This document shows positions 48,474 through 54,832 of a stretch of DNA of 54,832 bases, in pieces. Under the pieces are notes generated by a model, which saw nothing but the letters and a program-made list of their open reading frames with translations, was not told the origin of the DNA and searched no databases. The stretch is from CAZSXU01 sp964610505 (GTDB lineage Bacteria > Arandabacterota > Arandabacteria > JAGLYR01). Numbering within the stretch: position 1 is the first letter of the stretch; each line of letters starts with the position of its first letter. The translations under genes and the position numbers were made by a program. The DNA lies in assembly GCA_964610505.1 (NCBI GenBank), contig CAZSXU010000025.1, positions 1-54,832 on the forward strand, given 5' to 3'.

Positions 48474-48640
48474 CTTCCCTGGCAGGTCTCCTGGCTTATG
48501 GCTCAGGCGCCTTCCCCCGCCTTCCGGACGATCGGGTCCGTGGCCTTCTGGGGGTCGGCTCGCCAATCACAGTGGCGGGACCGCGGAGGCTTCACACCTC
48601 GCTTCCCATTTTCAGTCCCCTGTCGGGGACACCAGGGAAG
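48474..48640 (-). ncRNA. Cobalamin (B12) riboswitch
   Basis: On the minus strand I read the conserved core GCCACTGTGA and the B12 box AAGCCAGGAGACCTGCC near the 3' end. The closing stem P1 is perfect: CTTCCCTGG (48640-48632) pairs with CCAGGGAAG (48482-48474). It precedes the TonB receptor, which it should shut off when adenosylcobalamin binds. A T-run (TTGGGTTTTTTG, 48412-48401) close to the start suggests transcription or translation control there. Confidence 0.95.
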
Positions 48641-48718
48641 AACAGTTCACATGTTCAACTAATCCCTATGTACCAAAATCACGGGAGTTTGTCAAGGTCC
48701 GAATCGCCCGAACGTCTC

Positions 48719-48747
48719 TTGACGTCGCCCGACCTCGGGAGCACAAT
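48719..48747 (+). promoter_or_regulatory. Promoter of the UPF0282 gene
   Basis: TTGACG (48719-48724) and CACAAT (48742-48747) are 17 bases apart; the start codon at 48773 is 25 bases downstream. Confidence 0.5.
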
Positions 48748-48772
48748 GTCTGGCAGACATTGGGAGGAAGCA

Positions 48773-49669
48773 ATGCACATCGAAATCCTGGGCGCGGAGT
48801 CCATGGGCGTCCGCTCGCTCTCGACGTTCGTAACGACCTCCAACCGGCGGATTCTGATTGATCCGAGCGCTGCCGTCACCCCGAGGCGCGACGGACTGCC
48901 CCCTCACCCGTCGGAGATGGAGGCGCTCGGGCGGGTCCGGGAGGCCATTCAAGCGAGGGCCGCAGCGGCAGACGCGATCGTGATCACTCATTTCCACCAC
49001 GATCACTTCTCTTCTTTCAAGCGCCGTCCCTTCAATCTCACGGACCGCCGGACGGCCCGGGACGTCTATCTCGACACGCCCGTGTATGTGAAGGACTGGC
49101 GGCAGAACCTCAATCGCGCCCAACGCATACGCGCGCGCCAATTCCTGCAGGCGCTCGAGCGGGACGTGATCGTCGCCGACGGCGGCTCCTTCGAGAATGT
49201 TACCTTCTCGCCGGCCGTCAAACACGGCGAAGTCGAGTCCCGACAGGGCTGGGTCGTCATGGTGTCCATCGATGACGGAGCCGAAAGACTTGTCTTCGCT
49301 TCCGACATCCAGTGTATCGAACGGGAATCGGTGGACTGGATCCTGGATCGCGAGCCGACGATCGTGATCACTTCCGGCCCCCCGATCCACATGAGCGTGG
49401 TCTCACAGGAGAACAAAGAGAAAGCCCGCCTCAATTTGATACGCGTGGCCGGGGCCGTCCCGACGACCGTCGTGGACCACCACCTGTTGCGAACCGAGGC
49501 CTACCGGGGCTTTCTCCAGGACGTGATCGCTCGAGGGACGCTCGACGGAAACCGCGTTCTGACCGCGGCCGAGTTCATGGGCAGGCCCAATCAACTTCTG
49601 GAGGCAAACCGGAAGCACCTCTGGGACCTCGGGCCGGGAGCAACGGCAGGGCCGGTCCGGCCCTCTTGA
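48773..49669 (+). CDS. UPF0282 metallo-beta-lactamase-fold protein
   Basis: The 298-residue protein matches the UPF0282 family, best known from archaea: an N-terminal LGAESMGVRSLSTFV and ILIDPSAAVTPRRDGLPPHP, then the metal motif THFHHDHFSSF (His73, His75, Asp77, His78), and a C-terminal VDHHLLRTEAYRGF. The catalytic role is unknown; the fold suggests a metal-dependent hydrolase in the cytoplasm. GGAGG precedes the ATG at six bases. The gene stands alone, divergent from the B12-controlled TonB gene and convergent to aconitase. Confidence 0.9.
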   Translation: MHIEILGAESMGVRSLSTFVTTSNRRILIDPSAAVTPRRDGLPPHPSEMEALGRVREAIQARAAAADAIVITHFHHDHFSSFKRRPFNLTDRRTARDVYLDTPVYVKDWRQNLNRAQRIRARQFLQALERDVIVADGGSFENVTFSPAVKHGEVESRQGWVVMVSIDDGAERLVFASDIQCIERESVDWILDREPTIVITSGPPIHMSVVSQENKEKARLNLIRVAGAVPTTVVDHHLLRTEAYRGFLQDVIARGTLDGNRVLTAAEFMGRPNQLLEANRKHLWDLGPGATAGPVRPS

Positions 49670-49691
49670 AAAGGGGGCTGTGGAGTGGGTT

Positions 49692-49723
49692 GAGCCCCGG
49701 CACGCAACTCGGCACCGGGGCTC
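49692..49723. terminator. Hairpin between convergent UPF0282 and aconitase genes
   Basis: GAGCCCCGG and CCGGGGCTC form a 9-bp stem around a 14-base loop, followed on the plus strand by GTCGTTT. Confidence 0.6.
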
Positions 49724-49748
49724 GTCGTTTGATGGACGGATCGAGGGA

Positions 49749-51698
49749 CTACTTCTTCCGCTTCTCCTTCTTCGCCTTGTCGCTCACGAAACTCAGAAGC
49801 CCGCCGGCTATGAGGATCGCTTTCTGGCGATCGCTGAGATCGTAGTCGACCTCGAACTGCGTGCTCTTGGAATGGTTCCGTACGAGCAGCCGCTCGTTCC
49901 TGTCCAGGTGCCACGGCACGTCGCGAATCTCGAGCCAGTCCTCCTGGTCCACGACGTCGTAGTCCCGCTCGTTCACGAAGGTGAGCGGAACGATGCCGAA
50001 GTTGATCAGGTTGGCCCGATGGATGCGGGCAAAGGACTTGGCCAGCACGAACTGGATCCCCAGGTACATGGGCGCCAGCGCCGCATGCTCACGGGACGAG
50101 CCCTGCCCGTAATTGAATCCGCCCACGATGAACCCCCCCCCGTGGTCTCGGGCGCGCCGAGAAAAGGTAGGATCCACGCCGGTGTACACGTATTCCGAGA
50201 TGGCGGGAATGTTGGAGCGCAGTGGCAAGATCTTGGCGCCCGCCGGCATGATATGATCCGTCGTGATGTCGTCTCCGACCTTGAGAAGGACTTTGCTCGA
50301 CAGGGTGTCCCCCATGGGTTCCTTGCGGGGAAGGGGCTGGATGTTGGGGCCTCGCCGAATCTTGACCTTCGAACCGTCCCTCGGGGGTTTGATGACCATG
50401 TTGTCGCTGATGACGAAACTCTTCGGAACGGCCACTCGCGGCGGGCGGGATCCCAACTTTCGAGGATCGGAGATCTTGCCCTTCAGGGCCGTGGCCGCAG
50501 CGGTCTCGGGAGAAACCAGATAGATCCCGGCCGTGCTCGTTCCCGATCGCCCCTCGAAATTCCGGTTGTTGGTTCGCACCGAGACCTCACCGCTTCCGGG
50601 CGCGTGCCCCATTCCGATGCAGAACCCGCAGGCCGATTCCGCAATGCGGGCGCCGGCTGCGATGAGATCCGACAGGCCGCCCGACTTGGCGATCATGTTG
50701 AACACTTGCTTGCTCCCTGGCGAGACGATGAGGCTCACGTCCGGGTGAACCGTCTTGCCTTTCAGAATACCGGCGACCGTCATCAGATCCCGATACGATG
50801 AATTGGTGCAGCTTCCGATACAGACCTGACTCGTGACTACTTTGGACAGCCTGCGAACCGGAACCACCCGGTCCGGCATGTGCGGCTCGGCGGCCAGAGG
50901 CTCGATCTTGTCCAGCTTGATGTCGATGATCTCGTCGTACTCGGCGTCCTTGTCCGCGACGAATTCCCTCCAGTCCTTGACTCGCTTCTGGGCGGCAAGG
51001 AAGGTCCGGGTAATTCGGTCGCTCGGGAACACCGACGTGGTCGCTCCCAGCTCGGCTCCCATGTTGGTGATGGTGGCCCGCTCCGGCACCGAGAGAGTCT
51101 GCACGCCCGGACCGCCGTACTCGAAGATTTTCCCCACACCCCCCTTGACGGTCAGCCGCCGAAGGAGCTCGAGGATGACGTCCTTCGCCGACACCCAGGC
51201 GCGGAGCTTTCCCGTCAAACGAACCTGCACGACCTGAGGCATGGTGAGATAGAAAGGTTCTCCCGCCATCGCCACCGCCACGTCCAATCCGCCGGCCCCG
51301 ATCCCGACCATCCCGATCCCTCCCGCGGTCGGGGTATGACTGTCGGAGCCGAGAAGCGTTGCGCCGGGGACCCCGAAGCGTTCCAAATGCACCTGATGGC
51401 AGATTCCATTGCCCGGGCGGGAGAAATGGATCCCGTGCTTGGCCGCCACGGATTGGAGGAAAAGGTGGTCATCCGGGTTTTCATACCCGGATTGGAGCGT
51501 GTTGTGGTCGATGTAGCTCACGGAGAGCCGGGTCCGGACCTTCGGGATTTTCATCGCCTCGAACTGGAGATAGGCCATGGTGCCCGTTGCGTCCTGCGTC
51601 AGGGTCTGATCGATCCCGAGCGCGACTTCATTGCCCGTATCGAGTTCGCCGGAGACCACGTGCTCCGCGAAGATCTTCTGGACGATATTCTCCCCCAT
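49749..51698 (-). CDS. Aconitate hydratase
   Basis: The 649-residue enzyme interconverts citrate and isocitrate in the TCA cycle. The three cluster-ligand cysteines lie in CIGSCTNSSYRD and CGFCIGMGHAPGSG. Other signatures are SDSHTPTAGGIGM near the N-terminus and, in the C-terminal swivel domain, GGGFIVGGFNYGQGSSREHAAL and FARIHRANLINFG. The length matches the short bacterial/mitochondrial-like form rather than the 890-residue AcnA. ATG 51698 lies six bases after GGAGG; the GTG just before it is less well placed. The C-terminus is Lys-rich (KAKKEKRKK). Confidence 0.96.
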   Translation of the reverse strand: MGENIVQKIFAEHVVSGELDTGNEVALGIDQTLTQDATGTMAYLQFEAMKIPKVRTRLSVSYIDHNTLQSGYENPDDHLFLQSVAAKHGIHFSRPGNGICHQVHLERFGVPGATLLGSDSHTPTAGGIGMVGIGAGGLDVAVAMAGEPFYLTMPQVVQVRLTGKLRAWVSAKDVILELLRRLTVKGGVGKIFEYGGPGVQTLSVPERATITNMGAELGATTSVFPSDRITRTFLAAQKRVKDWREFVADKDAEYDEIIDIKLDKIEPLAAEPHMPDRVVPVRRLSKVVTSQVCIGSCTNSSYRDLMTVAGILKGKTVHPDVSLIVSPGSKQVFNMIAKSGGLSDLIAAGARIAESACGFCIGMGHAPGSGEVSVRTNNRNFEGRSGTSTAGIYLVSPETAAATALKGKISDPRKLGSRPPRVAVPKSFVISDNMVIKPPRDGSKVKIRRGPNIQPLPRKEPMGDTLSSKVLLKVGDDITTDHIMPAGAKILPLRSNIPAISEYVYTGVDPTFSRRARDHGGGFIVGGFNYGQGSSREHAALAPMYLGIQFVLAKSFARIHRANLINFGIVPLTFVNERDYDVVDQEDWLEIRDVPWHLDRNERLLVRNHSKSTQFEVDYDLSDRQKAILIAGGLLSFVSDKAKKEKRKK

Positions 51699-51786
51699 CA
51701 CTGCCTCCTCGTTTCTACGTCAAGCCGCCTCCGGACGGCTGTGAAATGCATATCGCGCAAGAAAGGGCAAAACACACCCGCAACGC

Positions 51787-51816
51787 ATCTTAACGGAAAC
51801 AGGGGATTTTAGTCAA
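51787..51816 (-). promoter_or_regulatory. Promoter of the aconitase gene
   Basis: On the minus strand TTGACT (51816-51811) and TAAGAT (51792-51787) are 18 bases apart, with a leader of about 85 bases. Confidence 0.5.
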
Positions 51817-51843
51817 GAATCAGGGTGCGGCAACCCCTATTCT

Positions 51844-51930
51844 CTCGTCACCCGTGACTTGTCACCTTGTCACCGGGACAATTCAGAATGAGTGACGGGT
51901 AACGGGTGTCGAGTGACAAGCAACAGGGAA
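51844..51930. repeat. GTGAC-type repeats in both orientations, family C
   Basis: 51844-51877 reads GTCACCCGTGACTTGTCACC and continues in the same style, while 51891-51930 reads the complement style (AGTGACGGGTAACGGGTGTC, GAGTGACAAGC). The two halves can pair imperfectly. Confidence 0.65.
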
Positions 51931-52100
51931 CAACTGCGCACATAGAACCCCTCCTATTAGATCTGAAGCCGCTGTGGATGACGGGTCGCGCCCTTGGATC
52001 CTGTGGCGGACCGGATGGACAGAAACTCACGTTGGGTACGTGTCCGACGACGCGTTCGGGGGCTCTGATGGTTCCCCTCTGCGGCCGGGGAAAATCTAGA

Positions 52101-52134
52101 AATGCGTATTGCGATTTAATGCGTATTGCGATTT
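52101..52134. repeat. Perfect 2 x 17-bp tandem repeat
   Basis: AATGCGTATTGCGATTT is repeated exactly twice with no spacer. Confidence 0.85.
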
Positions 52135-52280
52135 GCGGAGTGGGCGTGATTCCGAGACGGAGGTTCTTGGCCGGCGTGCCGACGCGCCGTCTCGGTTTCG
52201 TCAGGAGATCTCACCTGCAACCACCGACTCACTCTCGTACTTCGGCGCAGAGCGGACGTCGCGATTGCCCGACCAGCCCC

Positions 52281-52333
52281 CGTTCGGCCTGAGCGGCTGC
52301 CGGGCCCGCCCGGCAGCCTGTCGAAGGGGTGCG
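52281..52333. repeat. REP-like palindromic element
   Basis: CGTTCGGCCTGAGC, then a 10-bp stem (GGCTGCCGGG/CCCGGCAGCC, loop CCCG, 52295-52318), then CTGTCGAAGGGG. The outer sequences resemble the 'TTCGACAGGCTCAG' intergenic palindromes that are common in many environmental genomes. Confidence 0.55.
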
Positions 52334-52571
52334 GTACGAGCCGGGTGCCCCTCGGGATTCTGAGGGGAACACTCCGAAGACCACTGTTATCGGTTGAGGC
52401 TACTATCCGCGATGCAAGGACGTTGATTTCAGAACAATTCCCAAAATCTGCCACAATCGGGATGATGAAATCCGTTGGGGGACATGCGAGTGCCCAATAG
52501 GGCTCTGTCCCGGATTTCCCCGGATTTCCCCAACAGCCCCTCTGTCCCGAAGTATGATGATGAGCGTCCGC

Positions 52572-52883
52572 TCAGAGGTCGAGGGCGAATGAGACCGCGC
52601 GGCGGACTTCGGCCATCTTCGCTGGCCCGAGGATCGCTACCAGCGCGCCGATCTTGCCCTTCGACACAGTCTGGACGTGGTCGCAGTTGACGGCAGAGGC
52701 GCGGGGTACACCGTCTTCCCTGGAAAGCGCGACCTCGGTTGGGATGTCCCGGATCGTCGAGGTGACGGGAGCCACCGTCACTTCTCCAAGATACTCGAGA
52801 ATCGAATCACGTGTGAGAATCAGCACGGGACGCCGCTTGTCCGGAGCCCGGAACCGGTACCACCGGATCTCGCCTCTCTTCAT
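52572..52883 (-). CDS. MazF/PemK family toxin
   Basis: The 103-residue protein starts MKRGEIRWYRF, with RRPVLILTRDS, VAPVTSTIRDIPTEVALS and SAVNCDHVQTVSKGKIG, all hallmarks of MazF/PemK endoribonuclease toxins; the conserved Arg/Thr pair sits in RPVLILTR and PVTSTIR. It cleaves RNA at short sequences when freed from its antitoxin. Its ATG overlaps the antitoxin stop by four bases, the usual coupled arrangement. It appears full length and intact. Confidence 0.93.
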   Translation of the reverse strand: MKRGEIRWYRFRAPDKRRPVLILTRDSILEYLGEVTVAPVTSTIRDIPTEVALSREDGVPRASAVNCDHVQTVSKGKIGALVAILGPAKMAEVRRAVSFALDL

Positions 52884-53113
52884 CCCTCACCCCACTCCTG
52901 TTCCCGCTCCCACACGCTGAACTCACGCTTCTCCACCGGACGCACCTCGTAGCCTCTTCGGTGCCGGCGCTCCATCCCTGCCACGGCCAACCTCCGGAGC
53001 GCCTCCCGGAGAGCGTCCCGCGTGAACGCCGACCGCGTGGTCCCGAGCCGCCGTGCGGCCCGATCCACCGCCTTCACGAGATCCTCGTCCAGCGTCATCT
53101 GAATCGCCTTCAC
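52880..53113 (-). CDS. Ribbon-helix-helix antitoxin
   Basis: The 77-residue protein begins VKAIQMTLDEDLVKAVDRAA and continues RRLGTTRSAFTRDALREALRR, a classic ribbon-helix-helix DNA-binding domain; the C-terminal tail (RRGYEVRPVEKREFSVWERE) probably wraps the MazF toxin. GTG at 53113 lies behind a GGGGGG ribosome site; upstream codons read into the operator. It should repress its own promoter at 53160-53188 through the repeated GAATGTGGAT boxes. Confidence 0.9.
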   Translation of the reverse strand: MKAIQMTLDEDLVKAVDRAARRLGTTRSAFTRDALREALRRLAVAGMERRHRRGYEVRPVEKREFSVWEREQEWGEG

Positions 53114-53127
53114 TGTCCCCCCGATAC

Positions 53128-53175
53128 GAATGTGGATTGGAATGTGGATATCTATCACTATTATGATCCACATTC
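53128..53175. promoter_or_regulatory. Antitoxin operator: three GAATGTGGAT boxes
   Basis: GAATGTGGAT occurs at 53128-53137 and 53140-53149, and its exact reverse complement ATCCACATTC at 53166-53175. The inverted copy covers part of the promoter spacer, so binding would block RNA polymerase. Confidence 0.8.
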
Positions 53176-53188
53176 AAAGGATTGTCAA
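53160..53188 (-). promoter_or_regulatory. Promoter of the toxin-antitoxin operon
   Basis: On the minus strand TTGACA (53188-53183) and CATAAT (53165-53160) are 17 bases apart, a near-consensus promoter with the leftmost operator boxes downstream and the inverted box in the spacer. Confidence 0.75.
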
Positions 53189-53488
53189 GGGGGTCATGTG
53201 GGGGGACGGGGATCTTCGGGGACGTAGTCAGCTTCGTCAGCTGTGCACCTGGCATCGGTATCGAGTCCGGCGGCGGAGTGTTCGCAGCGTAATCGCTTTT
53301 TAGATATATGGTTCCGCCATTGAGGAGTCTGTCCCCGAAATAGAGCCGGGTCTTAGGCCCGGCGCGTGTTATGTTCAGCGAGGACGCAACCTCACCCGGG
53401 CATTTAGCGTTTACAGTATGATCGGACCCGGTAAACAGAACTCCGAACACATCGCTTGTGATGTCCACATCCAAGGGAGGTCCACGCT
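53189..53488. other. Intergenic region upstream of the Ntn hydrolase
   Basis: No gene is seen. A small hairpin GCCGGG/CCCGGC lies at 53345-53363. GTCCCC/GGGGAC motifs (GGGGGACGGGGATC at 53197, TCTGTCCCCG at 53329) echo those left of the toxin-antitoxin pair at 52478-52555 (GGGGGACATGCG, TCTGTCCCGG). Confidence 0.4.
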
Positions 53489-54640
53489 ATGCTTCCATTC
53501 GACTCGGCCAGATTCCCGGTTCCGTACATCGCTGCGCTCCTGGCAGCATTTCTGGGCTGGGTTGGGATGCCCGTCGCTCCGGCCGGTGGTTGCACGATCA
53601 TCTATGCGGCCGACGATCACATCGCGCTCGCGGGCAACAATGAGGACCAGAGTAATCCCTTCCCGATCGTCTGGTTCAAGCCGGCTGAAGACGGGAAGTA
53701 TGGACGGATGTGTTTCGGGTTTCAGGATCTCTCTCCCGAGGCAGTCGATTGGCATTCACGGGAGGGAGGCATCAATGAGAAGGGATTGTTCTATGACTTT
53801 GCATCGACAGAGGAGGTGAAGGTACCGCGCGATCCGGACAAACCTGATTGCTGGCTGTTGATGAACAGGGTCCTGGAGGAATGTCAAACCGTCGACGAAG
53901 CCCTCCAGCTGTTTTCGGAGTACAATTTCAGAGAGGTTTGGAAAGGTCATTATCTGATCGGGGATCGGTTCGGGAACTCGGCTGTCGTCGAGCCCCATAC
54001 TTTCATCAGGAAGGACCGTACGTACCAGGTCGCCACGAACTTCCTCCAGTCCAAAACCGATCCCGAAACGTCTACCGACACAAGATACAGGCTGGCATCC
54101 AAATCGTTCGAACAATCGGACACGATTTCCATCGATCTGTTCCGTCGTATCCTGGACGATACCCACTTCGAAGACTACGGCGGTTCCATGTGTACGACTC
54201 TCTACTCATACATTTACGATCTGAAAAGAGGGGATGTCTATATCCATGATTTCCACGACTATGACAATGTGGTGAAACTCAACATACATGAAGAGTTGAA
54301 GAAGGGGGAGCATGCCTGTCTCATATCATCTCTATTTCCATACGAGACATATGCGGCAGGGCAATACAGAGCGACAAGAGCAACGGTCATGCTGCTGGAA
54401 AAGGCCGCGTACAATGGTGTGTCCGGAGAAGACGGGGCCATTGCGTTCTATAGAGCGTTGAAGTCTCCTGACGACAAACCGACCCAATACAGCCTTGAAG
54501 AAGAACATCTGACTGCCGCAGGACAAGCTCTTGTTGAATACAACATGACGGATCGAGCCATCGAGCTCTTCACTTTCATAGTGGAGGAATTCCCGCAATC
54601 TGCGAATGCGACAAGGATGCTTGAACAGCTGCAGCAGTGA
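53489..54640 (+). CDS. Secreted Ntn-hydrolase, choloylglycine/linear amide C-N hydrolase-like
   Basis: The 383-residue protein has a signal peptide (VPYIAALLAAFLGWVGMPVA) ending in PAGG, directly followed by Cys35 in GGCTIIYAADDHIALAGNNED. A cysteine exposed at the new N-terminus after cleavage and GNNED closely resemble the start of penicillin acylase V / bile-salt hydrolase-type (C59) and related C45 Ntn hydrolases. EGGINEKGLFYDF and VATNFLQS fit the later strands. It would split amide bonds, perhaps acyl-homoserine lactones, N-acyl amino acids or penicillin-like substrates; the true substrate is unknown. The last 50 residues look like a TPR-type helical repeat. GGGAGG precedes the ATG. Nothing else is recognisable from 54641 to the window end. 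Confidence 0.83.
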   Translation: MLPFDSARFPVPYIAALLAAFLGWVGMPVAPAGGCTIIYAADDHIALAGNNEDQSNPFPIVWFKPAEDGKYGRMCFGFQDLSPEAVDWHSREGGINEKGLFYDFASTEEVKVPRDPDKPDCWLLMNRVLEECQTVDEALQLFSEYNFREVWKGHYLIGDRFGNSAVVEPHTFIRKDRTYQVATNFLQSKTDPETSTDTRYRLASKSFEQSDTISIDLFRRILDDTHFEDYGGSMCTTLYSYIYDLKRGDVYIHDFHDYDNVVKLNIHEELKKGEHACLISSLFPYETYAAGQYRATRATVMLLEKAAYNGVSGEDGAIAFYRALKSPDDKPTQYSLEEEHLTAAGQALVEYNMTDRAIELFTFIVEEFPQSANATRMLEQLQQ

Positions 54641-54832
54641 GCACTCAGGTGCAATGCTGGTCCCGAAACAGAAAACCATCCTCTTAGGCACCGGGGATTC
54701 TCTGCGTGGCCTCCCAGGCCGGTCTTGCCGCTCCTACTGATCCTGCTAAAGAACACGAATGGCGCAGTGTGATCTCTCTGCTGGTGGGCAAATCGCGTGG
54801 AGGGTTTCGGTCGGCGTAGTGGTGGCGCGAGT

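Larger units (their letters stand above)
51817..52571. other. Gene-free repeat-rich intergenic region
   Basis: I see no credible gene in this stretch of about 750 bases. It holds a family C repeat block, a 17-bp tandem repeat, a REP-like hairpin and a C-rich stretch (GGATTTCCCCGGATTTCCCC, 52512-52531). The mixture suggests a decayed or mobile-element-prone site beside the toxin-antitoxin pair. Confidence 0.5.

Noticed and set aside
49680..50801. Plus-strand open frame opposite aconitase
   Set aside because: Aconitase on the minus strand is unambiguous with cluster cysteines and the swivel domain.
52101..52134. Attachment site or short CRISPR remnant
   Set aside because: Two exact 17-base units without spacer, no integrase and no tRNA nearby; simple tandem duplication is enough.

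Overview
This is a GC-rich bacterial chromosomal fragment (estimated by eye at about 60-65 percent G+C) from a metagenome-style scaffold; it carries a 100-N gap at 3492-3591. Two secreted proteins end in a FlgD-like Ig domain with the YPNPFNP motif. Together with the C25 (gingipain-like) peptidase, the TonB receptor and the many diderm-type exported proteins, this points to an uncultivated diderm of the FCB superphylum (Eisenbacteria / Krumholzibacteriota / Zixibacteria-like lineages). That placement is inference; no rRNA or tRNA gene is present.

1-8.7 kb: a partial LOG-family gene, then a rightward operon. It starts with the archaeal-type trio HMG-CoA synthase / acetoacetyl-CoA thiolase / DUF35 and continues with methylcrotonyl-CoA carboxylase (beta, then a split alpha: biotin carboxylase and biotin carrier) and a LiuC-type methylglutaconyl-CoA hydratase. 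Together these connect three acetyl-CoA with 3-methylcrotonyl-CoA. A single-domain response regulator follows on the other strand.

8.9-21 kb: a very large secreted C25 peptidase, a radical SAM protein, a MocR-type regulator, a pentapeptide-repeat protein, an MBL hydrolase, S-adenosylhomocysteine hydrolase and proline dehydrogenase.

21-34 kb: an extracellular electron transfer island. It encodes a multiheme lipoprotein interrupted by an in-frame TGA (candidate selenocysteine), a tandem-rhodanese lipoprotein, an outer-membrane beta-barrel and an 11-heme cytochrome (together a candidate outer-membrane conduit). A TetR regulator separates this from a Tat-exported FeS protein, an NrfD-type quinol-interacting membrane protein, a 51-aa membrane protein and a 13-heme cytochrome (a quinone oxidoreductase module). 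Convergent to that is a CbcL-like fusion of 19 c-type haems to a cytochrome b, with a tetrahaem cytochrome upstream. By motif count the five cytochromes hold 57 CXXCH motifs plus one CX4CH.

34-54.8 kb: an acyl-CoA transferase/hydrolase, DUF4416, an arylamine N-acetyltransferase, an S9 peptidase, ribosomal protein bTHX with an acidic tail, a LysR regulator divergent from an unknown protein, an esterase, an ArsR-like regulator, a secreted surface protein, a TonB receptor behind a cobalamin riboswitch, a UPF0282 protein, aconitase, a MazF/ribbon-helix-helix toxin-antitoxin pair and a secreted Ntn hydrolase.

Intergenic regions are unusually rich in perfect hairpins and in several families of degenerate short-period tandem repeats that recur across the window. 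No CRISPR array, tRNA, rRNA or intact insertion sequence was seen.
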